Source: Paenibacillus harenae
GTDB lineage: Bacteria; Bacillota; Bacilli; Paenibacillales; Paenibacillaceae
DNA: 64,000 nt
Assembly (NCBI RefSeq): GCF_030812415.1
Contig: NZ_JAUSST010000003.1
Location: forward strand, 682,001 to 746,000
Direction of reading: 5' to 3'
This document shows positions 25,210 through 34,652 of this stretch, in pieces (the stretch's first letter is position 1; every line of letters begins with the position of its first letter). Made by a program: the position numbers and the translations under genes. Below the pieces are notes generated by a model. The model made no database searches. It saw only the letters and a list, made by a program, of their open reading frames with translations, and was not told the origin of the DNA.

Positions 25210-27483
25210 ATGGAACGCAATCTTAAACACCTGATTTCGCAAATGACTTTGGAGGAGAAGGCCGGCATGTGCTCCGGTCTCGACTTCTGGCGGCTCAAAG
25301 GAGTCGAACGACTCGGGATTCCGTCCATCATGGTGACCGACGGCCCGCACGGGCTGCGCAAACAAAAGGAAGGCGCCGACCATGTCGGACTGTTCAACAG
25401 CGTACCGGCGACATGCTTCCCATCGGCGGTCGGCGTGGCCAGCTCTTGGGATCGCGAGCTGATCGAGAAGATGGGTCGGGCGCTCGGCGAAGAATGCCAG
25501 GCGGAGGATGTAGCCGTACTTCTTGGACCTGGCGCGAACATCAAGCGTTCTCCGCTGTGCGGAAGAAACTTCGAATATTTTTCCGAGGATCCTTATTTGT
25601 CCTCGGAAATGGCAGCCCACCATATACGCGGCGTCCAAAGCCAAGGTGTCGGCACCTCGATTAAGCATTTCGCCGCAAATAACCAAGAGCATCGCCGGAT
25701 GACGTCCGATTCCGTCGTCGACGAGCGGACGCTGCGCGAGATTTACCTGGCAAGCTTCGAAGGAGCCGTCAAGAAATCGCAGCCATGGACGGTTATGTGT
25801 TCCTACAACAAAGTCAACGGGGCATTCGCTTCCGAGAACGACTATTTGTTGACGGACATCCTGAAGGACGAATGGGGACACGAAGGCTTCGTCGTATCCG
25901 ACTGGGGAGCCGTCAACGAACGCGCTGCCGGCTTGGCTGCCGGCTTGGAGCTCGAAATGCCGACCAGCGGCGGAACGGGAGACCGGAAAATCGTGGAGGC
26001 CGTCCGCGCCGGAAAGCTGTCCGAAGAGAAGCTCGACCGAGCGGTAGAAAGGCTGCTTCGCATCATTTTCAAAGCGGTAGACCATAAGATACAGGATGCG
26101 GCTTATGATGCCGAGGCGCATCATCAGCTCGCGAGAGTCGTTGCCCGCGAGAGCATGGTTCTGCTGAAGAACGAAGGCAAGCTGCTTCCGCTGGCCAAGG
26201 AAGGCAGCATTGCCGTGATCGGCGCTCTGGCTGCCGCGCCGAGATACCAGGGCGGCGGAAGTTCCCATGTCAACCCGACCAGACTGGAAGACATCCGGGA
26301 AGAAATCGTCATGGCGGTGGGTAGTGCAGCAAACGTTTTCTATGCCGGCGGCTATGAGCTGGACAACGATGCAACGAACGCGGCGTTGGTCGAAGAAGCG
26401 GTGCGGGCCGCGAGCGAGGCGAACGTAGCCGTCCTATTCGCAGGATTGCCGGATCGTTACGAATCCGAAGGGTACGACCGGACCCATCTTCGCCTGCCGG
26501 CGAATCAGATCGAGTTGATCGGAGCAGTGGCTGAAGCGCAGCCGAATCTTGTAGTCGTACTGAGTAACGGCTCGCCGGTGGAAATGCCGTGGATCGGAAG
26601 CGCGAAGGCTGTACTGGAAGCCTATCTGGGCGGTCAGGCGCTTGGAGGCGCGATCGCCGACCTGTTGTTCGGCGATGCGAACCCTTGCGGCAAGCTGGCC
26701 GAAACGTTCCCGCAACGGCTCGAGGACAACCCTTCCTACTTGTACTACTTCGGGGAAGGGGATCGGGTAGAATACAGGGAAGGCGTATTCGTCGGTTATC
26801 GCTACTATGACAAGAAGAAAGTCGAACCTTTATTTCCGTTCGGCCACGGTCTGAGCTATACGAGCTTTGCGTATTCCGAGCTTACGTTCGCGAAGCAGGC
26901 CATACGTGACGACGAGACGGTCGACGTACATGTAAAGGTAAAGAATACGGGGGATCGAGCCGGCAAGGAAATCGTTCAGCTGTATGTCCGCGAAGCGGCA
27001 AGCAAAGTCATTCGTCCGGATAAGGAGCTGAAAGGCTTCGCGAAAGTGGAGCTTCAACCGGGCGAACAGAAAACGGTGACGTTCACGCTCGGCAAGCGGT
27101 CGTTTGCCTACTATGATGTCGACCGGAAAGATTGGCGCGTGGATACCGGAGCTTTCGACATCCTGATCGGGAGGTCCTCGCAGGACATTGCCCTCTCGGC
27201 TGCCATCCGAGTGGAAGCAACGGCGAATAACCGCATGAAGGTTACGCGCAACTCGACGGTCGGGGATCTGCTCGCCGATCCGGCGACGCAGCCGGTTATC
27301 ACGCAAATTTTGAAGGATCAAAACCCTTTCGGCACATTGGGCGATACCGGAGATGCCGCGGAAATGATGGAGGCCATGATGAGATACTTGCCGCTGCGCG
27401 CCTTGATTGCTTTCAGCGGGGGGGCGATGTCGGAGGGACAGCTCGAGGCAATGATTTCGCGGTTAAACGGAACGAATGCCTGA
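25210..27483 (+). CDS. GH3 beta-glucosidase (BglB/BgxA-like)
   Basis: A 757-residue cytoplasmic GH3 enzyme of a different subgroup. The barrel starts at residue 1 ([18 protein letters not shown]). The substrate loop is TDGPHGLR, the barrel carries [11 protein letters not shown] and [12 protein letters not shown], and the nucleophile is Asp231 in VVSDWGA. The sandwich domain, a Fn3-like domain ([17 protein letters not shown]) and a helical tail of about 80 residues ([18 protein letters not shown]) follow, as in other Firmicutes members. It lies 41 bases after the first GH3 gene; the pair probably handles different linkages or chain lengths. Confidence 0.92.
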   Translation: MERNLKHLISQMTLEEKAGMCSGLDFWRLKGVERLGIPSIMVTDGPHGLRKQKEGADHVGLFNSVPATCFPSAVGVASSWDRELIEKMGRALGEECQAEDVAVLLGPGANIKRSPLCGRNFEYFSEDPYLSSEMAAHHIRGVQSQGVGTSIKHFAANNQEHRRMTSDSVVDERTLREIYLASFEGAVKKSQPWTVMCSYNKVNGAFASENDYLLTDILKDEWGHEGFVVSDWGAVNERAAGLAAGLELEMPTSGGTGDRKIVEAVRAGKLSEEKLDRAVERLLRIIFKAVDHKIQDAAYDAEAHHQLARVVARESMVLLKNEGKLLPLAKEGSIAVIGALAAAPRYQGGGSSHVNPTRLEDIREEIVMAVGSAANVFYAGGYELDNDATNAALVEEAVRAASEANVAVLFAGLPDRYESEGYDRTHLRLPANQIELIGAVAEAQPNLVVVLSNGSPVEMPWIGSAKAVLEAYLGGQALGGAIADLLFGDANPCGKLAETFPQRLEDNPSYLYYFGEGDRVEYREGVFVGYRYYDKKKVEPLFPFGHGLSYTSFAYSELTFAKQAIRDDETVDVHVKVKNTGDRAGKEIVQLYVREAASKVIRPDKELKGFAKVELQPGEQKTVTFTLGKRSFAYYDVDRKDWRVDTGAFDILIGRSSQDIALSAAIRVEATANNRMKVTRNSTVGDLLADPATQPVITQILKDQNPFGTLGDTGDAAEMMEAMMRYLPLRALIAFSGGAMSEGQLEAMISRLNGTNA

Positions 27484-27505
27484 AAGAAAGCTCAGAAAAG
27501 AGGAA

Positions 27506-27535
27506 TGCCGGAGCACTTGCTCCGGCAATTTTTAT
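27506..27535 (+). terminator. Terminator of the GH3 operon
   Basis: TGCCGGAGC (27506-27514) pairs exactly with GCTCCGGCA (27519-27527), followed by ATTTTTATT. Confidence 0.9.
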
Positions 27536-27612
27536 TGAAATCAGTTGTTGCTTTTCCAATAATCGATTACATCATTAAACTCATTATACTTGTCTATTCC
27601 ATGTTTTCGGCA

Positions 27613-28434
27613 TTACTTTGCGGGACTAGTGGCCGGTTGTCCTTTAGCAGATGCTGTCTGACCTGCCGCAAAGTCGATCGGCTCTATGCCTTCCGCGCGC
27701 CACACCGTACCTCTTCGCTCGTACTCGAATAGCTTTTCTACGGCATTCGCGATTCGGGGCCCTAACTCTCGCTCGACCAAATGGAACGCCACGTCTAGTC
27801 CCGATGTCACGCCTCCTCCGCTCACGAGGCGAGGACCATCTTCAACGACTCTTGCATCGATCGGAATAGCTCCGAAAGCTTTTAAGGCAGCCATGCCAAT
27901 AGCATTCGTAACGGCATACCTATCTTTCAACAAACCCTGCATAGCCAGCAGCAATGAACCCCCGCATACGGTAGCTACCGTGACTTCCTTATTCTTAAAA
28001 GCTTGTCTCATCAAAGCCGTTAAGCTTGTCTCCTTGGCTTGCCTTAATAGATTCGGGACCGAATCTTCCGAATTACCCGCCGGCTTACCGGCAGCCCCAG
28101 GCACCAATATAATGCCCGAACGATTGGGGTCCAATTTGGCTTCTGCTTCGAGGGAGGGCCCATTCATACCGCTCGGTACGGAACGCTTGCCTTCTGCCGA
28201 CACTAATTCCACGGTAATCGCTTCTCCCGAGTACATGCCTGCGGCAGCGAATGCTTCATAGGGCGCCAATGCGTCCAGCAGATCGAAACCATCGAATAAT
28301 ACAATTTGAACATGTATGCTTTTGCTCTTGTCCTTGGATGCATCATTGCTTTTAGTAGTTTTCGCGTTTGCCGATGGGGCAACTAGAATTATAACGAGCG
28401 CAAACGACATGATTAATCCCAACATTCTTTTCAT
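27613..28434 (-). CDS. Exported DJ-1/PfpI-family protein
   Basis: A 273-residue DJ-1/PfpI protein with an unusual signal peptide (core LGLIMSFALVIILVAP, cleavage near ANA-K24). The fold reads VQIVLFDGFDLLDALAPYEAF (conserved Glu60) and the nucleophile elbow ATVCGGSLLLA (Cys157), followed by GGGVTSGLDVAFHLVERELG as in isocyanide-hydratase-like members. A Lys/Ser linker follows the signal. It should act outside the membrane, unlike its cytoplasmic paralogue at 29138-30172. Its ATG overlaps the stop of the DUF2306 gene (ATGA), so they are coupled. Confidence 0.85.
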   Translation of the reverse strand: MKRMLGLIMSFALVIILVAPSANAKTTKSNDASKDKSKSIHVQIVLFDGFDLLDALAPYEAFAAAGMYSGEAITVELVSAEGKRSVPSGMNGPSLEAEAKLDPNRSGIILVPGAAGKPAGNSEDSVPNLLRQAKETSLTALMRQAFKNKEVTVATVCGGSLLLAMQGLLKDRYAVTNAIGMAALKAFGAIPIDARVVEDGPRLVSGGGVTSGLDVAFHLVERELGPRIANAVEKLFEYERRGTVWRAEGIEPIDFAAGQTASAKGQPATSPAK

Positions 28435-29087
28435 TTGTATATCAATTCCTCTCTGGATTTTAAGATTGTTCTGATCATGACTTCGGGAATGATCAGAAGC
28501 AGCGCGAGGGCGCCATAGACGCCAACGGTATAGCTGTCAGCGTAATCGAAACCGAATGCCTGTCCAAAAAGAAAAGCGACAAGATGAATCAACATGTTCG
28601 TAAAACAAAAGGCGTAGCTTCGGATCATCCAGTTCCGGTGCCTGACCATTCGTTTCTTTTTGATTTGGACGAGCGCCGTGATGGTGATAATCGGCCATAT
28701 CATATTTATGACGTTGAACCCCATACTGGTGATCTTTCCTCCGGTGGCGTAAGGCGCCATATAACCGGAAGTAACCACGACAAGAAGGACGGACGCGATA
28801 TAAACATAGCCGTTGATGCGATGAAGCTTATGGCTTTTCTCGAATATTCGGGCAGAAAAGTTGAGCAGTCCCGACGCCATGGCCAGGCATGCAAGTGCGA
28901 CGTGAACGTACATCACGTTTAACCAGACCGGAAGATCAAGCGCATGCTTAAGCCCGGTTTTATGGCTTAGAAATGCCTCGGCTCCGGGATCAATGATGTA
29001 ATTTTTCGCCAAGGCGTAAAGGATGAACAGAATGCTGACGCAGGATAATATTTTGTATAATCGTTTCCGATTGATCATGTGGTCCAA
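28431..29087 (-). CDS. DUF2306 membrane protein
   Basis: 218 residues with about six membrane segments. The TTG at 29087 is chosen because GGAGGT lies six bases upstream; the first ATG (29078) would be too far. DUF2306 features are the helix VHVALACLAMASGLLNFSAR, the motif KSHKLHRINGYVYI and a second basic loop MVRHRNWMIRSYAF. The conserved His residues suggest metal or haem binding, but the function is unknown. It sits between two DJ-1 genes in one operon. Confidence 0.82.
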   Translation of the reverse strand: MDHMINRKRLYKILSCVSILFILYALAKNYIIDPGAEAFLSHKTGLKHALDLPVWLNVMYVHVALACLAMASGLLNFSARIFEKSHKLHRINGYVYIASVLLVVVTSGYMAPYATGGKITSMGFNVINMIWPIITITALVQIKKKRMVRHRNWMIRSYAFCFTNMLIHLVAFLFGQAFGFDYADSYTVGVYGALALLLIIPEVMIRTILKSREELIYK

Positions 29088-29137
29088 TATCGTACCTCCG
29101 CGGTTCCATAGTTAATACCCATATCCATCATTCCGGG

Positions 29138-30172
29138 TTAGGAAATTCGATTGCCTGATAATTTGGATGCCGGCAAAATACCGGCCTTGGCAATGCCGGT
29201 CATGCGGTCTCCAACCACGGAAACTTCGAATTTCAGATTTAAGCGCATAGGTTTCGTGATTCGAAGCGACCATGCAAGCTTGTTGTTCTGAAGCACGGGG
29301 TTGATCCATTCGACCGTCTCGTCGTCTTGTGTTGCCGTGCCTCGGATTCTGCCTTCGCTTGTCGATATCGAGAGCTTGACCTGCAGTTTCCCGACAGGCG
29401 TAGCGATTGTCGTATCCCAATCCCCGTTGAACAGAGACGCCTGCACGATTTGGTTATCTAGAACCCCGCCATTCGTTACCACTGTGTCTGCCGCGTTGTT
29501 GGATTCGTCGCTCCTCCGTGTTATAAGACGGTCAGGCGCCACTCCTGTTTCTCGCCAAACCGTTCCCCTTCGTTCGTATTCGAATAACTGTTCCACCGCA
29601 TGCGCGATACGCGGTCCAAGCTCGCGTTCCACCAGGTACAGAGCTACATCGAGTCCGGAAGTTACGCCGCCGCCGGTAACGAGGTTGTCGTCATCCACGA
29701 CGCGTGCCGGGACGGGAATCGCTCCGGTTGCTCCAAGTAAATCCATGCCCAGATGGTTCGTTACCGCCGGCCGGCCTTCCAGCAATCCGCCCATGGCCAG
29801 TACCAGAGAACCGCCGCATACCGTAGCGACTATGATGTCCTTTTGACGGAGCGCATGCTCAATCATTCCTGTTAATTGCGTGTTCATGGCGCGGCCCAGA
29901 ATAGCCGGGACGGAGTCAGGGCCATCTCCTTCGACGTCGCCGGATGCACCAGGCACGAGGATGATGCCCGGCGCTGCCGGGTTCAGACTGCCGCTTGCTT
30001 CGATTTTTAACCCGTTGATGCCGCTAGTCACGTGCCTCGGCCCTTCGGCGGTGACGATTTCCACGCTTAACGCGTTGTCGGCATGCATGGCAGCGGCACT
30101 AAAAACCTCGTAAGGCGCAATGGCATCCAGAAGGTCGAAGCCATCGAAAAGCACGATTTGAACCGTCAACAT
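29138..30172 (-). CDS. DJ-1/PfpI-family protein with C-terminal beta-rich module
   Basis: 344 residues; ATG at 30172 follows AAGGAGG. Residues 1-215 are a cytoplasmic DJ-1/PfpI domain like its neighbour (LFDGFDLLDAIAPYEVF; nucleophile Cys119 in ATVCGGSLVLA). A linker rich in Asn/Asp/Ser leads to a module of about 100 residues (GDWDTTIATPVGKLQVKLSI; GDRMTGIAKAGILPASKLSG) that resembles the N-terminal module of the GH3 enzyme at 22652. The two DJ-1 domains are clear paralogues. It is the first gene of the three-gene operon and diverges from the OmpR-type two-component genes. Confidence 0.85.
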   Translation of the reverse strand: MLTVQIVLFDGFDLLDAIAPYEVFSAAAMHADNALSVEIVTAEGPRHVTSGINGLKIEASGSLNPAAPGIILVPGASGDVEGDGPDSVPAILGRAMNTQLTGMIEHALRQKDIIVATVCGGSLVLAMGGLLEGRPAVTNHLGMDLLGATGAIPVPARVVDDDNLVTGGGVTSGLDVALYLVERELGPRIAHAVEQLFEYERRGTVWRETGVAPDRLITRRSDESNNAADTVVTNGGVLDNQIVQASLFNGDWDTTIATPVGKLQVKLSISTSEGRIRGTATQDDETVEWINPVLQNNKLAWSLRITKPMRLNLKFEVSVVGDRMTGIAKAGILPASKLSGNRIS

Positions 30173-30243
30173 GAGTAAATCCTCCTTATCCCAATCAAAC
30201 TCGTTCGCAATAGAATCATAGCAACCGAAAATCTCAATCAAGG

Positions 30244-30287
30244 TTGTGAAACAGTCACAAAACAATAAACAAACCGTCACAAAACAT
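30244..30287. promoter_or_regulatory. 11-bp tandem repeats between DJ-1 and two-component genes
   Basis: TCACAAAACAA, TAAACAAACCG and TCACAAAACAT stand head to tail (30255-30287), giving exact TCACAAAACA copies 22 bp apart. TTGTGA-AACAG-TCACAA is a perfect dyad at the left edge (30244-30260). OmpR-family regulators bind 11-bp-phased direct repeats, so this is the natural site for the adjacent regulator. Confidence 0.55.
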
Positions 30288-30345
30288 AGAGCTTCGATTG
30301 TTCCGGCAAAAAAAATGATAAACTGGTTGGAAAGGTGGGATATCC

Positions 30346-31032
30346 ATGGGCGTATTCAATACGATACTCGTCGTAGACGACGACACCAGTATCGTTGAAT
30401 TATTGAGGGACTTTTTGGAAAATGACGACTTTCAAGTGATAACCGCTTGCGATACCTCTGAAGCATGGGCCTTGTTTCAGCAAAGCCCCGTGCATTGCAT
30501 CGTTCTGGACATCATGATGCCGGGACAAGACGGATTCGACTTATGTCGTCGGATTCGGAAGGAGAGCAACGTTCCGATCCTTTTCTTAAGCGCCCGCAGC
30601 GATGATGTGGACAAGATTCGAGGGCTGACTCTCGGCGGCGATGACTATATCGTCAAAAGCGCGTCCCCGGGAGAGATTGTGGCCAGGGTAAAAGCGGTAT
30701 TGCGGCGTTCCGTTTCCCGGCAGCGAATGGATGAAAAAACGTTGGATTATGGACGCATTAAAATAAATCTGTCCGCGAGAGAAGTGGCAGTGGAAGGGGA
30801 AACCGTAGTGCTCACACCGAAGGAATACGAGCTGCTGCGATTGTTCGCGGAGCATCCCAGACAGGTTTTTTCCTATGATCAATTGCTTGAAAGGTTCTGG
30901 GAAGGGGTGGGCGACAAGCATACGATTCGGGTTCATCTCAGCCGGCTTCGGGACAAAATCGAACCCGACCCGAACCAACCGCGGTACCTGGTCAATGTAT
31001 GGGGAATCGGATATCGCTTCGAGGGAGGTTAA
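30346..31032 (+). CDS. OmpR-family response regulator
   Basis: 228 residues. The receiver spans about 1-120 with VVDDDTS, phospho-acceptor Asp55 in CIVLDIMMPGQDGFDL and Lys104 in YIVKSASP; the usual residue after the Lys is Pro (KPF), here Ser. The C-terminal winged helix is typical (TPKEYELLRLFAEHPRQVFS; VHLSRLRDKIE; VWGIGYRFEGG). AAAGGTGG precedes the ATG. It is coupled to the kinase gene with a one-base gap, and the DJ-1 operon across the 173-base intergenic region is the probable target. Confidence 0.93.
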   Translation: MGVFNTILVVDDDTSIVELLRDFLENDDFQVITACDTSEAWALFQQSPVHCIVLDIMMPGQDGFDLCRRIRKESNVPILFLSARSDDVDKIRGLTLGGDDYIVKSASPGEIVARVKAVLRRSVSRQRMDEKTLDYGRIKINLSAREVAVEGETVVLTPKEYELLRLFAEHPRQVFSYDQLLERFWEGVGDKHTIRVHLSRLRDKIEPDPNQPRYLVNVWGIGYRFEGG

Positions 31033-31033
31033 G

Positions 31034-32374
31034 ATGGGGACGATTCGCATTCGCGCGTTTACTTTGCTTTGTTTCTTCTTCATCCTTACGCTGCCGTGGA
31101 TGTTCTACGTTGCCGCTCATTACTTGGAAACAAACACGTTTAGCTTCGCGGAAGAGCAGTCGCATAACGAATCGTTGCAAAAACATTTGACCGAGACGAT
31201 TCGCCTGATCGAATCGAACACGGACAAGTGGAAGGAGCCGAATTGGCAAAAACGATTGCGCGCCAAAGCGGGGGAAGCGAAAATGGATGTCGTGCTATTA
31301 TCGGCGTCGGATCAGGAAATGTATCGGTCTAATTCGGATTCGCATCGCGCTTTTGCGTCAACGGAAAAGTTTTCTATCATAGAGGACGGTCAGTTGATTG
31401 GTAAGGTTGTCATTTATTTGCCAGAGACAAATACGATCCCGCTCGTTGCGATGTTTGCCGGTCTGTTGCTGGCAATCTTTATTTTTGCTGTTGAAATGCG
31501 GAGATACCTTGTAAAACCTCTCGAGAGGATGAGCCTTGCGGCTAGACAGATCGCGGCAGGAGATTGGGATGTGCGGTTGCCCGATTCCCGAATCACAGAG
31601 ATCGCCGAAGTACGCGATGGATTTGACGTTATGGTGAAGGGACTTCAAACCTCTAACCGGAAGCAAGTGGAATTGGAGGAAGAACGCCGGTTCGTGATTG
31701 CCGCCGTCGCCCATGATTTACGAACGCCGTTGTTTGCATTACGAGGTTATTTGGATGGCCTGGAACAAGGGATTGCTCAATCGCCGGAAAAAATAGCGAA
31801 GTATTTGGCGGTATGCAAGGAAAAGTCGGCACAATTGGATCGGCTGGTAGAGGATCTGTTCACCTTTACGAAGATGGAGTATTTGGAGACGAAACTGAAC
31901 AATGTGACAGTTGATCTGACATCCGTGCTTCGGAAGTCGATCGAAAGTCTGAGACCGCTGGCCCTCCAAAAAAACATCTCGATCTCCAGTCAATTTACGG
32001 ACGATTGCATGATTAACGGCGACACGCATTTATTGGAACGCGCCATGAATAATCTTTTGGATAACGCCGTCAGACACACGTCTGCAGGCGGAGAAATTGT
32101 TGTCCGATGTTACATAGACGGCAGTAAGGTGAAGTTTACGATACGCGATTCAGGGCCCGGTTTCTCTTCGGAGGAGCTGCAGCGCGTGTTTGAACCTTTA
32201 TACCGTGGCGAAATATCCAGGAATCGATTAACCGGAGGCAGCGGATTAGGGTTGACGATATCACAAAAAATTATGAGGCGTCACGGAGGCGAGCTTGCCG
32301 CACATAACCATTCGGAGGGCGGGGCCCTGCTGACCGGCTGGATGCCTGTGAACGATAGCGTTGCAGCCGTTTAG
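31034..32374 (+). CDS. Sensor histidine kinase (HAMP, HisKA, HATPase)
   Basis: 446 residues; ATG at 31034 uses GAGGGAGG inside the end of the regulator gene. TM1 is at about 9-28, a short extracytoplasmic loop of about 105 residues follows, and TM2 at about 136-153 (VAMFAGLLLAIFIFAVEM). HAMP follows (PLERMSLAARQIAAGDWDV), then HisKA with His227 in AVAHDLRTPLFALRG, and the HATPase N, G1 and G2 boxes (NNLLDNAVRHT; DSGPGFS; GGSGLGLTISQ). The small sensor loop suggests an envelope or membrane signal rather than a large ligand. Confidence 0.93.
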   Translation: MGTIRIRAFTLLCFFFILTLPWMFYVAAHYLETNTFSFAEEQSHNESLQKHLTETIRLIESNTDKWKEPNWQKRLRAKAGEAKMDVVLLSASDQEMYRSNSDSHRAFASTEKFSIIEDGQLIGKVVIYLPETNTIPLVAMFAGLLLAIFIFAVEMRRYLVKPLERMSLAARQIAAGDWDVRLPDSRITEIAEVRDGFDVMVKGLQTSNRKQVELEEERRFVIAAVAHDLRTPLFALRGYLDGLEQGIAQSPEKIAKYLAVCKEKSAQLDRLVEDLFTFTKMEYLETKLNNVTVDLTSVLRKSIESLRPLALQKNISISSQFTDDCMINGDTHLLERAMNNLLDNAVRHTSAGGEIVVRCYIDGSKVKFTIRDSGPGFSSEELQRVFEPLYRGEISRNRLTGGSGLGLTISQKIMRRHGGELAAHNHSEGGALLTGWMPVNDSVAAV

Positions 32375-32453
32375 CTGTTTATGGATACGAAGGACGGAAC
32401 AGAAACGGAAAAAAGCTTCCTTTAAGGCGCGAGCAGAATGAAATTAAAACATC

Positions 32454-32492
32454 GGCTTCACAAGGCGAGTCATCTCCTGTGAGGCCTTTTTT
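32454..32492 (+). terminator. Terminator of the two-component operon
   Basis: GGCTTCACAAGG pairs, with one bulge, with CCTGTGAGGCC, followed by TTTTTT. Confidence 0.8.
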
Positions 32493-32563
32493 CTGTTTGC
32501 CGATCCTGATCCCGCAACATTTGCCTCCAAATCACCAAAAAAGAATAGCATCACAAAAAAAGC

Positions 32564-32632
32564 ACATAGCGCTTTGCGCATAAAGCGTATCCCGACAAAA
32601 ACTGGAGGTTTCAACGTTTGAAGGCGCTATGT
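32564..32632 (+). promoter_or_regulatory. Candidate structured leader with two alternative hairpins
   Basis: ACATAGCGCTTT (32564-32575) can pair over 12 bp (one G-U) with AAGGCGCTATGT (32621-32632), or its part CGCTTT (32570-32575) can pair locally with AAAGCG (32582-32587). The folds exclude each other. The segment lies about 80 bases before the first permease gene and could be an RNA switch or a DNA operator. Confidence 0.4.
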
Positions 32633-32712
32633 TAGCTTGAACGTGCAGGGTAGACCTGAAGCAAGCAGCAGGAAGTTCAGCCAGTACCCCGACGAGGAGA
32701 AAGGAGACAAAC

Positions 32713-33675
32713 ATGAATCAACATGCAACGCTTGACGCGAAGCTGCCCGAAAGCAAGCGCGAACCAAGCCGCCGCCTATTTTGGAAACAAGTTTCTCGAA
32801 ATCGCTTTCTTTATATGCTGCTGGTGCCGGTCGCCGCTTATTTGCTTCTTTTTAAATACGCGCCGATGGCGGGAGAGATTATCGCGTTCAAAAATTACCG
32901 CTTGGCCGACGGCATATGGGGAAGTCCATGGGTCGGCTTCGAGCAGTTCGGGAAGCTGTTCTCGAGCAAGGATTTTTATGCCGTGCTCAGAAATACGCTG
33001 CTGCTCAATCTGTACCACCTCATCTTCGCGTTTCCCGTACCGATCCTCCTGGCGATTCTGCTGAATGAGGTGCGAATCGAATGGTATAAGCGGACGCTGC
33101 AAAATCTGCTCTATATCCCGCACTTTCTTTCCTGGATCGTGCTCGGGAGCATCGTCATCGCGCTGCTGTCGCCTTCCACGGGCTTCGTCAGTTTTTTGAT
33201 GAAGGGCCTGGGGCTGGAGCCGATCTATTTTATGGCGGATAAATTCTGGTGGCCGGTAACGTTCATTGCGTCGGGCATTTGGAAGGAAGCGGGCTTCGGC
33301 ACGATTCTGTATTTGGCGGCGATGGCCTCGATCGATCCCACTTTGTTCGAAGCGGCCAAGATGGACGGGGCGAATAAGCTGAGGCAAATCTGGCATGTGA
33401 CGCTGCCGGGCATCCGCAGCACGATTGCGATTCTGCTGATTCTGCAGGTCGGACGGATGATGGATGTCGGCTTCGAGCAGGTGTATGCTCTCCGCAATCC
33501 CGCCGTTACAAGCGTGGCTGAGGTCATCAGCACCTACGTCTATACGAGGGGGATCGTGAATTTGCAGTATAGCTATACGACCGCGTTAGGCCTGTTTCAG
33601 TCATTAATCGCATTGATTTTAATCGTATCGGTGAATCGGATTATTAAAGCATTGGGGGAGCGGGGCTTATGGTGA
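32713..33675 (+). CDS. Sugar ABC permease, YteP/LplB-like
   Basis: 320 residues, ATG after AGGAGAAAGGAG. A positively charged 30-residue N-terminus is followed by six membrane segments (FLYMLLVPVAAYLLLFKYAP first). The EAA loop is FEAAKMDGANKLRQIW. Together with the next two genes it forms a CUT1 importer resembling the B. subtilis YteP/YtcP/YtcQ system for rhamnogalacturonan oligosaccharides, a substrate supported by the GH105 gene downstream. Confidence 0.9.
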   Translation: MNQHATLDAKLPESKREPSRRLFWKQVSRNRFLYMLLVPVAAYLLLFKYAPMAGEIIAFKNYRLADGIWGSPWVGFEQFGKLFSSKDFYAVLRNTLLLNLYHLIFAFPVPILLAILLNEVRIEWYKRTLQNLLYIPHFLSWIVLGSIVIALLSPSTGFVSFLMKGLGLEPIYFMADKFWWPVTFIASGIWKEAGFGTILYLAAMASIDPTLFEAAKMDGANKLRQIWHVTLPGIRSTIAILLILQVGRMMDVGFEQVYALRNPAVTSVAEVISTYVYTRGIVNLQYSYTTALGLFQSLIALILIVSVNRIIKALGERGLW

Positions 33676-34577
33676 CAAGCGGCAAAGCGTTGAAGAAGCC
33701 GCCCCATCGCGGAGGTTTTTCTTCCAAAGCATTTCACTGGGTAAATTATTTGGTTCTCGCGTTGTGCGCTTATGCGACGCTGTTCCCTTTCGTCAACATT
33801 ATCGCGGTATCCTTCAGCAGCAGCCGGGCGATTAACGCCGCGGAGGTGTTCATGTGGCCGATCGAGTTCAATATGAACGCTTATGTCAATCTGCTGAAGG
33901 ACGGCCAGCTGCTGGTCGCGATGAAAAATACGGCGTTGATCACGCTTGTAGGTACTGCGCTCAATATGCTGTTTACGATTATGGCGGCTTATCCGCTGTC
34001 TAAATCAAGGCTTAGAGGCAGAAACTTCATGCTCATGGCGATTTTGTTTACGATGCTGTTCAGCGGAGGGCTCATTCCGAATTTTTTGCTGATTAACAGT
34101 CTGGGGCTTGTGAATACGTACTGGGCTTTGTGGCTGCCGGCGCTTATCAGCGCCTACAACATGTTCGTGATGAAGTCCTTCCTGGAAGGACTGCCCGACG
34201 AGCTGGAGGAATCCGCGCAGATTGACGGGGCGGGCGACGCAACGATTTTATGGAAAATCGTCCTGCCTTTGTCGAAGCCGGTCATTGCGGCGTTAACGCT
34301 GTTCTACGCGGTCGGCTGGTGGAATTCGTACATGAACGTCCTTATTTACATCAGGAATACCGATAAGCTGTCTCTCATGGTGAAGCTTCACCAAATGATC
34401 GCGTTGGTCAGTCCGGACATGCTGCGCAGCGGCGAAGGCCTGATGCAGACGGTCATTACGCCGGAGGGAATCCGCGCCGCCGCGGTCGTCATTGCGATCA
34501 CGCCGATCCTGTGCGTATATCCGTTCCTGCAGAAGCATTTCATAAAAGGCGTGCTGCTGGGATCGGTGAAGGGCTAG
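33669..34577 (+). CDS. Sugar ABC permease, YtcP-like
   Basis: 302 residues with six membrane segments. The ATG lies inside the preceding gene (7-base overlap), so the two are co-translated. The EAA loop is SAQIDGAGDATILWKIVLP, and the C-terminus YPFLQKHFIKGVLLGSVKG is typical of this half-transporter. Partner of the preceding permease. Confidence 0.92.
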   Translation: MVTSGKALKKPPHRGGFSSKAFHWVNYLVLALCAYATLFPFVNIIAVSFSSSRAINAAEVFMWPIEFNMNAYVNLLKDGQLLVAMKNTALITLVGTALNMLFTIMAAYPLSKSRLRGRNFMLMAILFTMLFSGGLIPNFLLINSLGLVNTYWALWLPALISAYNMFVMKSFLEGLPDELEESAQIDGAGDATILWKIVLPLSKPVIAALTLFYAVGWWNSYMNVLIYIRNTDKLSLMVKLHQMIALVSPDMLRSGEGLMQTVITPEGIRAAAVVIAITPILCVYPFLQKHFIKGVLLGSVKG

Positions 34578-34602
34578 GAAAATAATAAGCTATCGAATGC
34601 GC

Positions 34603-34626
34603 ATCAAAAGCGCGTTTTGATATAAT
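34603..34626 (+). other. Intercistronic hairpin and weak promoter
   Basis: ATCAAAA-GCGCG-TTTTGAT is a perfect hairpin, and TATAAT follows directly at 34621. The matching -35 is poor. The element may stabilise mRNA or give extra transcripts for the lipoprotein gene. Confidence 0.4.
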
Positions 34627-34652
34627 AAAAACGATATTGCAGGAGGTCAAGT

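Larger units (their letters stand above)
32375..32712. other. Intergenic region with terminator and structured leader
   Basis: No gene. It holds the kinase terminator (32454-32492) and the paired segments at 32564-32632 before the permease gene. No convincing sigma-A promoter was recognised, so activation by the linked AraC-type regulator is plausible. Confidence 0.6.
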
